The notes: generated by a model from the letters alone, not told the origin. DNA of 19,289 bases from MADRE2 sp964397015 (GCA_964397015.1 CAYNHL010000070.1:1-19289), one strand, 5' to 3'; shown: positions 1-7,607, counted from the first letter of the stretch. Numbers and translations are program-made.

Positions 1-312
1 GTGGTTGCTGCCGACATTCTGTTCACAGGTACTTTGACCAGCAGCCCGGTGTATCCCCGGGAGGTGATAAAACAGGCAATCCGCCATAATGCAGCAGCGG
101 TTATTTTTGCCCATAACCATCCTTCAGGGGAGGTCGCTCCGTCACCCAGCGACATGGCTATTACCCGGCGGCTGCTGTTTGCTCTAGGTTATGCCGGCAT
201 CGTGGTACATGAACATTTGATTACCGGCAAACAGGATTATTACAGCTTTGCTGAACACGGACATATTGACAGATTCAAAAAGGCGTTTGACACTGAAAAT
301 GACCAATTCTGA
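1..312 (+). CDS. radC: RadC family (MPN/JAMM domain) protein, C-terminal part; 5' end outside the window
   Basis: The frame is open from the first base, so the apparent GTG at position 1 is probably an internal valine and only the last 103 residues are present. They contain the RadC/JAMM metal-site motif HNHPSG with Asp further on (His38, His40 and Asp51 counted from position 1), preceded by the typical VYPREV segment and followed by the DYYSF stretch common in RadC proteins. JAMM domains bind zinc and are often isopeptidases, but the cellular role of bacterial RadC is unsettled and the old DNA-repair label is not well supported. The next gene overlaps the 3' end by 14 bases, which suggests co-transcription. 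The family call is firm. The full length and the upstream helix-hairpin-helix region cannot be judged. Confidence 0.88.
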   Translation: MVAADILFTGTLTSSPVYPREVIKQAIRHNAAAVIFAHNHPSGEVAPSPSDMAITRRLLFALGYAGIVVHEHLITGKQDYYSFAEHGHIDRFKKAFDTENDQF

Positions 313-568
313 AGAATCACTGCCCGAATGCTTTGGAGACCTGGAAACGGTCTTCCCGATGACAGAGGCCGGTTTGCGGCAGACCCCGGAAAAATGTTTT
401 TATCATTGTCCGGTCAAGACCCGTTGTCTGAAACAGGCTATGGGGACGAAGGATGCAGTCAAGGTCGAGGAAGAGCTGCTCGAAAGGGGCAGCAGGGCGG
501 GACTGATCAATTTTTTTGAACGCTGGTCCAGGAAAAAGCAGGTACATCGCCGGCGCTGGGAAAAGTGA
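299..568 (+). CDS. Small four-cysteine protein, possible Fe-S or zinc binder (hypothetical)
   Basis: This 89-residue protein is not assigned to a named family. ATG 299 was chosen because it lies just before the radC stop, giving a 14-base overlap; a TTG at 248 would extend it deep into radC without a clear ribosome site. Four cysteines are spaced C11-x21-C33-x3-C37-x5-C43. The segment CPVKTRCLKQAM around C37-C43 resembles the cysteine segment of WhiB-type proteins (CxxCPVxxxCLxxA), except that one spacer is x3 rather than x2. The C-terminus is strongly basic (RRRWEK), which would suit nucleic-acid contact. No membrane segment or signal peptide is seen. It may bind a metal or Fe-S cluster, but homology to WhiB is not claimed. 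Confidence 0.6.
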   Translation: MTNSEESLPECFGDLETVFPMTEAGLRQTPEKCFYHCPVKTRCLKQAMGTKDAVKVEEELLERGSRAGLINFFERWSRKKQVHRRRWEK

Positions 569-635
569 TTTTTTTTATGTAATGGACAATATATGGCAGA
601 TGATTTTTTGTTTTAACCTGCAACCCCTTGATGTC

Positions 636-641
636 AAGGAG
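636..641 (+). promoter_or_regulatory. Ribosome binding site deciding the pgk start
   Basis: AAGGAG lies 7 bases before ATG 649, an ideal spacing. It rules out the in-frame TTG at 628, which would add 7 residues and place this site inside the coding region. Confidence 0.8.
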
Positions 642-648
642 ATTAGAT

Positions 649-1824
649 ATGAAATCCGTTAAAGATATAACCGTTGCCTCCAGGCGTGTTCTGGTCAGGG
701 TCGACTACAACCTCCCCATGGATGAAAACAGGCAGATCATGGATGACAGCCGCATTGTCGCCACATTGCCTCTGATCAGGCACCTGCTCGATAATAACGC
801 GAAAATCATACTGGCATCTCACATGGGACGGCCTGGAGGGAAAAAAGATTCGGCATTGAGCCTTGAACCCGTTGCAGAGCGGTTGTCACAACTGCTTGGT
901 GTGCCGGTTTCATTTGTTTCTGACTGTGTAGGACCTGATATAAAAGCCCGGGTCGATGCATTGCAAAAAGGTGAATTGATTATGCTGGAAAATCTGCGGT
1001 TTCACCCCGGAGAAAAAACCAATGATGACACCTTTGCACAACAGCTGGCAAAGCTGTGTGATGTATATGTCAATGATGCATTTGCGGTATCTCACAGGGA
1101 ACAGGCCTCCGTCGTGGGTATTGCCAGGCATGTTCCGGTGACAGCGGCCGGTTTCCTCCTTGAAAAAGAGGTCCGTGTATTCTATAATTCAGTGGAACAT
1201 CCGGACCGTCCCCTGGTGGCCGTTATCGGCGGGGCAAAAGTTTCCAGCAAGCTGGCGGCAATTGAGAACATGCTTCAACTGGTGGACAAGCTGATCATCG
1301 GGGGAGCAATGGCCAATACATTCTTGAAAAGCCAGGGAGTTGACACCAAAGGATCCATGATCGAGGCAGATCTTCTCGACACAGCCTCCAAAATTGTTTC
1401 TGCAGCCAGAGAAAAAAAGATCGAGTTGCTGCTGCCCGTGGACCTGGTGGCTGCCCGGTCTTTTGACAAGGATACACAGACAAAGACAGTCGAGCTGGAT
1501 GCCATACCCGATAAGTGGATGGCCCTTGATATAGGACCTGTCACGGCCCGGTTGTATGCCGATGCCCTGAAAAAGGCCCGTACCATTGTCTGGAACGGAC
1601 CTATGGGGGTGTTTGAGATGGAAGCCTTCATGGCCGGAACACAGGTGGTCGCAGATGCCATTGCAGAATCAGGGGCATATTCCATTGTAGGCGGGGGTGA
1701 TACGGGACTTGCGGCCAGAAAGTGCGGTGTGGCTGACAAGGTCAGCTACATATCCACGGGTGGCGGCGCTTTTTTGCATATGATGGAAGGAAAGAAGCTG
1801 CCGGGGGTGGTGGCATTGGGATAA
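649..1824 (+). CDS. pgk: Phosphoglycerate kinase
   Basis: This enzyme transfers phosphate between 1,3-bisphosphoglycerate and ADP in the cytoplasmic glycolysis/gluconeogenesis pathway. From ATG 649 it is 391 residues, the usual bacterial length. Family landmarks are in order: RVLVRVDYNLPMD near the N-terminus (PGK signature with the substrate-binding Asp and Asn), SHMGRPGG, LENLRFHPGE, DAFAVSHR, the hinge and nucleotide segment VIGGAKVSSK, and WNGPMGVFE followed by the glycine-rich GGGDT near the C-terminus. The family more often has DFN where this protein has DYN. A strong ribosome site at 636-641 fixes the start. The next gene begins 26 bases after the stop with its own ribosome site and no hairpin between, so the two are probably co-transcribed. 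Confidence 0.98.
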   Translation: MKSVKDITVASRRVLVRVDYNLPMDENRQIMDDSRIVATLPLIRHLLDNNAKIILASHMGRPGGKKDSALSLEPVAERLSQLLGVPVSFVSDCVGPDIKARVDALQKGELIMLENLRFHPGEKTNDDTFAQQLAKLCDVYVNDAFAVSHREQASVVGIARHVPVTAAGFLLEKEVRVFYNSVEHPDRPLVAVIGGAKVSSKLAAIENMLQLVDKLIIGGAMANTFLKSQGVDTKGSMIEADLLDTASKIVSAAREKKIELLLPVDLVAARSFDKDTQTKTVELDAIPDKWMALDIGPVTARLYADALKKARTIVWNGPMGVFEMEAFMAGTQVVADAIAESGAYSIVGGGDTGLAARKCGVADKVSYISTGGGAFLHMMEGKKLPGVVALG

Positions 1825-1850
1825 ATATATGATACAGGAGGAAGCTGGCG

Positions 1851-2903
1851 ATGTTTTGTACCCCTCGAAATTGTTTGAGCCGTGAGGCTGGATTATGGCG
1901 GTCCTATTATGAAGTCCTGCGGGATGAGCTGGATCAGTTTGTCCTGGGATTCGGGCTTGTGGGGTCCTATAATAATTTTATCAGGCAGAACATTCCCTAT
2001 CCATTTGTTGAAACCCGGGAACTCAAACCCCGGGCCCGGATTCCCAGTGTAGAATATAAAGCCCAGAATTCATTCTTGATCATATTTACCGAAAACAGCC
2101 TGGAAGCGGCAGATAAAAAATATATCCGGTTTTTTGATGTTAACAAGACCACAAAGGAAAACCTTTTAACCCATAAATACCTTCCCAATCTTGAAAATTT
2201 TGACCGGAACGCCAAGTATTTCGATGCGGCAGGTTTTTTCACTTTTTTAAGATCCCTGCTGCCCCTGGACTATGCTCTTTTGATCCAGCGCAACAAGCTT
2301 ACAAAGGTCAGGTATTCATTGACCCATTTCCATGTGAGGATTGACTGGCCCATTGCCGAGGCATCCGAGTATCTGGCCAGGGAGCTGCGTTATATTTCCA
2401 GGGAGTTGTATGAAAAAGGGGATAAATATGCCGAGGATTTCCAGAAAAAGTTTTTTGAATACTACGGTGTTCCGGTTATGGCCGGAGGCCGCCGTACCGC
2501 CGCCATTGTCGCGGCCCAGTATTTCAGGAAATTTCCAGGGATAACAACTATCTATGTCGGTTCCAGTGAGTCCAGGTCTATGTTGAGAATAGACGAAAGC
2601 GGCGTATCCAATTCAATCCTGGTCAAACTGTCAGACTCGGATATTAAAAAGATTGCCCAGTCCTGCGGATTCAGCCAGAACACTTTTACCAAGAATTACG
2701 TAATTGCCCGTGAGCGGAAAGAATTCATATGTATTTTTCGTGCAACCTATGCTCACACCATCCATGCCCAGCCATCTGAAGGGGGAAAACTCAGGGAGCT
2801 CAAACCAGATACCAACTGGCTGACGGTTGCTGCAGAACAGATATTGCCAAAGCCTTCGGTGACCAAGTATGCTCCCATTCCCCACAAGATGATCTACACA
2901 TGA
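1851..2903 (+). CDS. Hypothetical protein, 350 residues, downstream of pgk
   Basis: I do not recognise this protein. Translation from ATG 1851 is well supported by AGGAGG at 1836-1841, 9 bases upstream. The protein looks soluble, with no signal peptide and no clear transmembrane helix. It is rich in aromatic and charged residues. The middle (about residues 160-230) looks helical and charged (YLARELRYISRELYEKGDKY) and is followed by a small-residue stretch with GGRRTAAIVAAQYF. No catalytic motif, cysteine cluster or nucleotide-binding loop was found. Its position 26 bases after pgk suggests co-expression, but that alone does not define a function. The 3' end overlaps the convergent acetyltransferase gene by 10 bases, and both stops look genuine. 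It reads as a real gene because of the strong ribosome site and normal composition. Confidence 0.75.
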   Translation: MFCTPRNCLSREAGLWRSYYEVLRDELDQFVLGFGLVGSYNNFIRQNIPYPFVETRELKPRARIPSVEYKAQNSFLIIFTENSLEAADKKYIRFFDVNKTTKENLLTHKYLPNLENFDRNAKYFDAAGFFTFLRSLLPLDYALLIQRNKLTKVRYSLTHFHVRIDWPIAEASEYLARELRYISRELYEKGDKYAEDFQKKFFEYYGVPVMAGGRRTAAIVAAQYFRKFPGITTIYVGSSESRSMLRIDESGVSNSILVKLSDSDIKKIAQSCGFSQNTFTKNYVIARERKEFICIFRATYAHTIHAQPSEGGKLRELKPDTNWLTVAAEQILPKPSVTKYAPIPHKMIYT

Positions 2904-3373
2904 TCTGCTGCAGTTTTTGAAAACTTTTTTATCATGGCGATTTCATCACAGTCGGGAAAGGATACGCACCCGATACAGTCCGCCCACACCTTGAAGGGAA
3001 GTTCTTTGCGGTCGATTTCAGTGAATCCGAAGGATTCAAAAAAGGTCGGCCTGTAGGTCAGGGTAAACAGGGTTTCAATGTCAAAATAAAATGCCTCCTG
3101 GATGGCCCTTTCTGTCAGGGCGGTCCCGATTCCTTTGCGAGTGTGGTCAGGAAAGACAGCCAGCGAACGGATTTCGGCAAGTTTTTCCCAGCAGAACTGC
3201 AAAGCGCAACATCCCACTATTTTACAAGAGTCCGGGTCTTCAAACACCCAAAAATCCCTTAGGTGATCGTACAGCTTGCTTAAAGGTCGTGCCAGCAGCT
3301 CGCCTTTGATATTGTAATACTGCAGAAGTGAATGAATTACGTGGATATCATCAAGATGGGCCTTGCGGATCAT
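2894..3373 (-). CDS. GNAT-family N-acetyltransferase, ArgA-like (COG1246 type)
   Basis: This 159-residue single-domain GNAT protein starts MIRKAHLDDI, the common opening for this fold, and continues with a central strand (IRSLAVFP) and the acetyl-CoA loop region DHTRKGIGTAL (residues 76-86). The C-terminus has KVW, then C133-x2-C136-x5-C142 and DEIAM. In my recollection that tail is typical of the short N-acetylglutamate synthase-like proteins of Desulfobacterota and Firmicutes, so a role in the first step of arginine synthesis is possible but not shown. The Arg expected at the start of the acetyl-CoA loop is Thr77, with an Arg one place later. A ribosome site AAGGAC lies upstream. A terminator-like hairpin (3418-3440) separates it from array 1, so it may have its own promoter or be expressed by read-through. 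Confidence 0.85.
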   Translation of the reverse strand: MIRKAHLDDIHVIHSLLQYYNIKGELLARPLSKLYDHLRDFWVFEDPDSCKIVGCCALQFCWEKLAEIRSLAVFPDHTRKGIGTALTERAIQEAFYFDIETLFTLTYRPTFFESFGFTEIDRKELPFKVWADCIGCVSFPDCDEIAMIKKFSKTAADHV

Positions 3374-3404
3374 GGGGAGTGTCCTTTTAAGGTTTCAAGG
3401 GGTG

Positions 3405-3440
3405 TAAATGAAATCAAAACCGTCTGTCAGGCAGATGGTT
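3405..3440 (-). terminator. Putative intrinsic terminator at the end of chemosensory array 1
   Basis: On the - strand, AACCATCTG and CAGACGGTT can form a 9-bp stem (one G-T pair) around the 5-base loop CCTGA. A T-rich run TTTTGATTTCATTT follows. The TGA stop of the HEAT-receiver gene lies in the loop. The T run is interrupted, so termination may be partial. Confidence 0.6.
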
Positions 3441-5127
3441 CCGGTTTGATGAATTGATGGACTGCTGCCTGGAAAGCCTCGTCGGTAAATGGTTTATGAA
3501 CGATCTTGTTAATGCCGGACCGTGTCAGTACAGAATCGTCAATATGAATATCACCTTCTTTTTCTTCGATAAAGTCACTTTGAGTGGTAATCATGAGAAC
3601 AGGCATATCCGTACGCGAGAACTTGCGCCGGATTTCTCTTGTCAGTTCAAGGCCGCTGATATTGGGCATGTTCAGATCAGTGATCACAAGATCAGGTTTT
3701 TGGGCGATGATTTCAGGGATAGCATCTTCAGGCCTGTGAAAAAGGGTGGGGGTGAATCCAAGTGACGTCAGCTTGTTCTGATACAGCCTGAGCATCATTT
3801 TTGAGTCATCCACGACAAAAATCTGTATTTTTTTGTCTTGCTGGATTGAATCCGGCTGCTGGCTGTCCTTTTCAATCATATCCCCGACCTGGGTTACAAA
3901 ACCGGCCTGGCCGATACCAGTCATGTGTTTTAAAAAATTTTTGCGGCTCAGGGGATCCGCCTTTTGCGTGACATGCTCTTTGGCAAGATCCATGAATGAT
4001 TCTTCCTGGACAAGGAAATTGAAAATGTTGCTGGACTCGGAATCGATCAGGGCTGCAACTACGTTCTGCGATTCACCAGATCCGGGTCTGATAATATTTT
4101 TCAGCCCTGCGACCAGTGCTTTGGAAAGATTTTTGTCAACAGCCCGTGCAGCACTCATCCGGACGGATTCGACCGGGTCCTGGAGTCCCTGTGCAAGGCA
4201 TATGGCTGTTTTGGGAGATGGAATTCTTTCCATGGCTTCATAGGCAGCCTGTCTGATGTTGGCATCCGGGGGCTGGGAATTTATGATATCCAGAATGGCG
4301 GGAATTGCTGCCGGATCTCCGATATAGCCCAGGGTTGTAATCAGGTGGACAAGATAATCGGCATCTGCGTTTTGAAATGAACGGGTCAATATGGGAACTG
4401 ATTTGGCCCCCAGCTTCATTAACGCGTCAATGGCGGTATCCCTGATAATGGTTTCGCTGGAATTCAAAAGGCCTGTCAGATGCTCGAGTGCATACATGTC
4501 CTGAATATCGGCAATGGCTTCTACCGCAAGCTTGATGAATGTTTCATCTGTTCCCAGATTGTGGATCAGCATATCGATGGCTTCTTTTCCCCCGATCCGG
4601 GAAATGGCAGAAATAGCTGCCTGTTTAACGCCGGTGTCCGGGTGGTCAAAAAGGTCTGCCATAACAGAAAGTCCATCTGCAAGTCTCATTGAACCCAGCG
4701 CATGTGCAGCTTCTGAAAGTATATCGGCATCGGTTTCACTTGAAATGATGGTCTTGACTGTCTTGCCGGCTTCTGTCAGCATCAGGTCACCGGCTGCGCG
4801 CAGGAATAAAATCCGGGTTTTTTTTTCGTTTTTTGTGATGTAATGAATAACCAGTTCGGTGTTACCGTAAGCTTTATCCAGAATCAGGTCATACAGGGCT
4901 TCCTGGATTCCCGGATCTGTGATTGTGATCCGTGTGAGGTATTCAAGAAGCGGAAAAACGACTTTCTCGGGTCCCTTGGCAAGTTCCTGGAGTGCGCGTG
5001 TCTGGACATCCGTGTTGACATTGGCGTCTGACGCAAATTGAAGCAGGGCCTTGGCCTTGACTATATCCTCTTCCTGGAGGCAGAAAACGAGTTCGTCAAT
5101 AAATTCCTTTTCATTGATGCCGGCCAT
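3427..5127 (-). CDS. HEAT-repeat protein with C-terminal CheY-like receiver domain
   Basis: This 566-residue fusion has an N-terminal part (about residues 20-390) made of successive alpha-helical HEAT/PBS-lyase-like units, for example DTGVKQAAISAISRIGG and SVRMSAARAV. Such superhelices normally bind other proteins. After a Gln/Asp-rich linker (about 420-431), residues 434-562 form a receiver domain. It has acid pocket D440/D441, phosphorylation site D484 in ITDLNMPNISG, T515 and K545 followed by PF, so it should accept phosphate. The loop between Thr and Lys is about 8 residues longer than in CheY and is acidic. The gene starts 17 bases after the cheR1 stop behind GGGAGA, so it is the last gene of array 1. 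A likely job is phosphorylation-controlled binding of an output or array component, with CheA1 as the probable donor; the partner is unknown. Confidence 0.9.
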   Translation of the reverse strand: MAGINEKEFIDELVFCLQEEDIVKAKALLQFASDANVNTDVQTRALQELAKGPEKVVFPLLEYLTRITITDPGIQEALYDLILDKAYGNTELVIHYITKNEKKTRILFLRAAGDLMLTEAGKTVKTIISSETDADILSEAAHALGSMRLADGLSVMADLFDHPDTGVKQAAISAISRIGGKEAIDMLIHNLGTDETFIKLAVEAIADIQDMYALEHLTGLLNSSETIIRDTAIDALMKLGAKSVPILTRSFQNADADYLVHLITTLGYIGDPAAIPAILDIINSQPPDANIRQAAYEAMERIPSPKTAICLAQGLQDPVESVRMSAARAVDKNLSKALVAGLKNIIRPGSGESQNVVAALIDSESSNIFNFLVQEESFMDLAKEHVTQKADPLSRKNFLKHMTGIGQAGFVTQVGDMIEKDSQQPDSIQQDKKIQIFVVDDSKMMLRLYQNKLTSLGFTPTLFHRPEDAIPEIIAQKPDLVITDLNMPNISGLELTREIRRKFSRTDMPVLMITTQSDFIEEKEGDIHIDDSVLTRSGINKIVHKPFTDEAFQAAVHQFIKPEPSA

Positions 5128-5144
5128 TAAGGTCTCCCGTGATA

Positions 5145-5981
5145 CTATTTGAATTGATAGAAAATGGAATTCAAATATTTTTTGGATTCATAAAAATGAG
5201 TGTCATTCACCAGTGATTCTGTAGATCCTATCAACAGGTAGCCATCCGGTGCCATTACATTTGCAATCTGCTGGTAAATACGCCGGCGGTTTTCGCTGGT
5301 AAAGTAAATCATCACATTCCGGCAAAGCACAATATCATATTTTTCCATTCCGGCAAAGGGCTTCATAAGGTTCATTTTTCGAAACTGGATCATTGCCCTG
5401 AGTTCGTCCTTGACCTTCCAGCTTTCATTGTAAGGTATGAAAAACCTTTTCAACCGATGCGGTTCGAGTCCGCGGGCCACTTCAAATTTATTGTAAACCC
5501 CGTAACTGGCCTTGGCAATTGCGGCATCCGAGATATCAGTTCCCATCAGCTTGATGTCATACCTTGCAAGGGTGATCCCCATTTCAATGAGGATCATGGC
5601 AATACTGTAAAGCTCCTGGCCGGTTGAACTGGCTGCGCTCCACAGCCGGATACGGGGCTTTTGCCCCCCCTTTGATCTTTTATCGATAAGATCCGGCAGT
5701 ATTTTGTGCTGGAGCAGTTCAAAAGGTGCCTTGTCCCTGAAAAAATATGTTTCATTGGTGGAAATGGCATCGATGATATCGTTTTCAATCTGCCTGTTGC
5801 GGTCTGCTTTGGCTTTCATGAGCAGATCATTGTAACTTGTACACTGGTATTTGCGGACGATCGGGTTCAGGCGTGTTTCAACAAGGTATTCCTTGCCTTT
5901 TTCAAGGGAAATTCCTGATATGTCTAAAATGTACCGGGAAAAATGCAGGAATTCTTCCGGGGTTACCTTGATTTTGTTCAT
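5145..5981 (-). CDS. cheR: Chemoreceptor glutamate methyltransferase CheR (array 1)
   Basis: CheR transfers methyl groups from S-adenosylmethionine to glutamates on chemoreceptors, opposing CheB in adaptation. The protein has 278 residues, the normal CheR size. An N-terminal helical domain leads to the signature NETYFFRD (residues 76-83). The SAM-binding segment WSAASSTGQELYS follows (about 114-126), with Gln where many CheRs have Glu (GEE). GTDIS (about 147-151) and CRNVMIYF (220-227) complete the Rossmann-like methyltransferase core. No TPR or pentapeptide-binding extension is present beyond the core. It starts 30 bases after the cheB1 stop without a recognisable Shine-Dalgarno sequence, so translation may be weak or coupled to cheB1. 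It is paralogous to the gene at 13440-14258. Confidence 0.97.
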   Translation of the reverse strand: MNKIKVTPEEFLHFSRYILDISGISLEKGKEYLVETRLNPIVRKYQCTSYNDLLMKAKADRNRQIENDIIDAISTNETYFFRDKAPFELLQHKILPDLIDKRSKGGQKPRIRLWSAASSTGQELYSIAMILIEMGITLARYDIKLMGTDISDAAIAKASYGVYNKFEVARGLEPHRLKRFFIPYNESWKVKDELRAMIQFRKMNLMKPFAGMEKYDIVLCRNVMIYFTSENRRRIYQQIANVMAPDGYLLIGSTESLVNDTHFYESKKYLNSIFYQFK

Positions 5982-6011
5982 AAGTTAAAGATTAACCACG
6001 CGGCCTGTATT

Positions 6012-7112
6012 TCAGGATTCAATTGTTTTAACGATTTCCCCGGCAATGTTCTCAAGTGGGGCGATGATATCTGCCAGCCCGGATTCGATCGGGGCTTTGG
6101 GCATACCGAATACAGTGCATGTCGCTTCATCTTGTGCAATGATGATACTGCCGCTTTGTTTCATCTGGATCAGGCCCTTTGTTCCATCGGAACCCATACC
6201 GGTCATTATTACACCTGTGGCCCGGCCGACATAGTGCTGGGCAATGGACCTGAAAAGATAATCGACCGAGGGTTTGCAGCTGTTTTCCGGTGGATCGTCA
6301 GTGATTTTTATTTTCCGGGAAATTCCATCTCCGCCGGCAGCTATTTTCATCTGCCTGCCGCCCGGCGCGATATACACGGTACTGCCGGTGATGGTATCTC
6401 CGTCCTGAGCTTCCTTGACAGTCAGTCCGGATTTATTGTTCAGGCTGGCAGCAAGTGAAGCGGTGAACATGGGAGGCATATGCTGAACTATCAAAATGGG
6501 GACCTTGAGCGTGTCCGGCAGCATGGGAATCATACGGGTCAGAGCATTGGGGCCTCCGGTGGAAATGCCGATGCCGATGATTTCCGACAGAGCTTTGCGT
6601 GAAAATGGCTTTTGAACCGGTCTGGGTGGTGTTTTTTTTTCCGGCTGACCTGCAGGAGGTTCAGCGGCCGGCCTGATCTTGGCCCTGAGTTTCGTTCGGA
6701 AAAGGGCCTGCCGTTTGAGAGTTTCAACAATTGGAACAATGGCTTTTCGTACCTTGATGAGGTTGTCGGCCATCTTTCCGTCATCGGGCTTGGGAATGAA
6801 ATCAAAGGCGCCAAGTTCAAGGGCTTTGATTGTCATTTCACTGCCTGCCTTTGTCAAGGTGGACAGCATGATAACTACAGGCGGGTCCGGAAGGGACTGA
6901 AGTGCTTCAAGGACTTCAATCCCGTTCATTTCCGGCATTTCAATGTCAAGGGTTATAAAGTCGGGTTTTAGGGACGTGATCCTGGAAAGGGCAATTTTGC
7001 CGTTGTTGGCAGTTCCCGCGACCAAAACACCAGGGATCTCCCTGAGCACATCACCCACAATTTTCCGGTAGACGATGGTGTCGTCTATAACTAAAGCTTT
7101 TAGGGGGTCCAT
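6012..7112 (-). CDS. cheB: Chemotaxis response regulator methylesterase/deamidase CheB (array 1)
   Basis: CheB removes receptor methyl groups and deamidates receptor glutamines when phosphorylated by CheA. The 366 residues have the standard two-domain plan. The receiver domain has D10/D11, phosphorylation site D56 in TLDIEMPEMNG, T85 and K108-P. A Pro/Lys-rich linker (about 146-172) leads to the methylesterase domain with catalytic Ser184 (ISTGGP), His211 (VQHMP) and Asp309 (MTGMGSDG). The start codon shares one base with the cheW1 stop (TAATG), which points to translational coupling; AAGGA lies just upstream within cheW1. The mix of intact receiver and intact triad implies a fully active, CheA-regulated enzyme. 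Its paralogue is at 14255-15340. Confidence 0.98.
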   Translation of the reverse strand: MDPLKALVIDDTIVYRKIVGDVLREIPGVLVAGTANNGKIALSRITSLKPDFITLDIEMPEMNGIEVLEALQSLPDPPVVIMLSTLTKAGSEMTIKALELGAFDFIPKPDDGKMADNLIKVRKAIVPIVETLKRQALFRTKLRAKIRPAAEPPAGQPEKKTPPRPVQKPFSRKALSEIIGIGISTGGPNALTRMIPMLPDTLKVPILIVQHMPPMFTASLAASLNNKSGLTVKEAQDGDTITGSTVYIAPGGRQMKIAAGGDGISRKIKITDDPPENSCKPSVDYLFRSIAQHYVGRATGVIMTGMGSDGTKGLIQMKQSGSIIIAQDEATCTVFGMPKAPIESGLADIIAPLENIAGEIVKTIES

Positions 7113-7564
7113 TATTCCTTGAGCACCTCATCAATGTCAAGGATACCGATCAACTGTTTTTCGGTTTTCAGCACTCCCTGAAAATATTTGCCTTTGACAC
7201 CGCTGATGTTGGAGGGAGCAGGTTCGATATTGCGGCGGTCGGCCGTCACTACATCATTGATGGCATCCACAAGAAGGCCGATGTGTTCATCATCTGAATT
7301 GATGATAATGTTACGGTTGTCCTTGGTGCGCTGAACCGGCTGGAGACCAAGTTTTTTCCCCAAATCGATTATGGTGACGATCCTGCCCCTGAGGTTCAGG
7401 ATCCCTTCGATATAGTCAGCAGACTGGGGAACTTTTGTGATTTCGAACTGCTTGTTGATTTCCTGGATTGTCAGGATATCGATGCCGCAAAGGGCCCCGC
7501 CTACAAAGAACGTCGAAAATTCAATGCCGTCCGTAACTATATCCTTGTCCGTTGTTTTCGCCAT
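7112..7564 (-). CDS. cheW: Chemotaxis coupling protein CheW (array 1)
   Basis: CheW links chemoreceptor tips to the CheW-like domain of CheA in the cytoplasmic array. This is a 150-residue, single-domain protein of normal CheW length. Characteristic segments are GIDILTIQEI near the N-terminus, then YIEGILNLRGRIVTIIDL (about 51-68, the NLRG signature), IGLLVDAINDVV and the C-terminal ILDIDEVLKE. It starts 43 bases after cheA1 with GGGAGAA close upstream, and its stop overlaps the cheB1 start by one base. It is clearly related to the CheW at 15349-15792 but differs at many surface positions, so each may prefer its own CheA or receptors; that preference is an inference. Confidence 0.97.
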   Translation of the reverse strand: MAKTTDKDIVTDGIEFSTFFVGGALCGIDILTIQEINKQFEITKVPQSADYIEGILNLRGRIVTIIDLGKKLGLQPVQRTKDNRNIIINSDDEHIGLLVDAINDVVTADRRNIEPAPSNISGVKGKYFQGVLKTEKQLIGILDIDEVLKE

Positions 7565-7607
7565 ATGATTCTCCCGTGCCCGAAAAAAGGGCTAAAACAT
7601 TTTGCAG

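Noticed and set aside
248..298. Earlier TTG start for the small four-cysteine protein
   Set aside because: There is no ribosome site before 248 and it would increase the overlap with radC from 14 to 65 bases; ATG 299 is simpler.
584..597. GG-N10-GC sigma-54-like spacing upstream of pgk
   Set aside because: Only the dinucleotides match; the TTGCA half is TGGCA and the rest is unlike the consensus. This simple spacing is expected by chance in a region of this size, and pgk is an unlikely RpoN target.
7577..7591. Short hairpin GCCC-N7-GGGC between cheA1 and cheW1
   Set aside because: The stem is only 4 bp and there is no T run after it; it lies just upstream of the cheW1 ribosome site and looks incidental.
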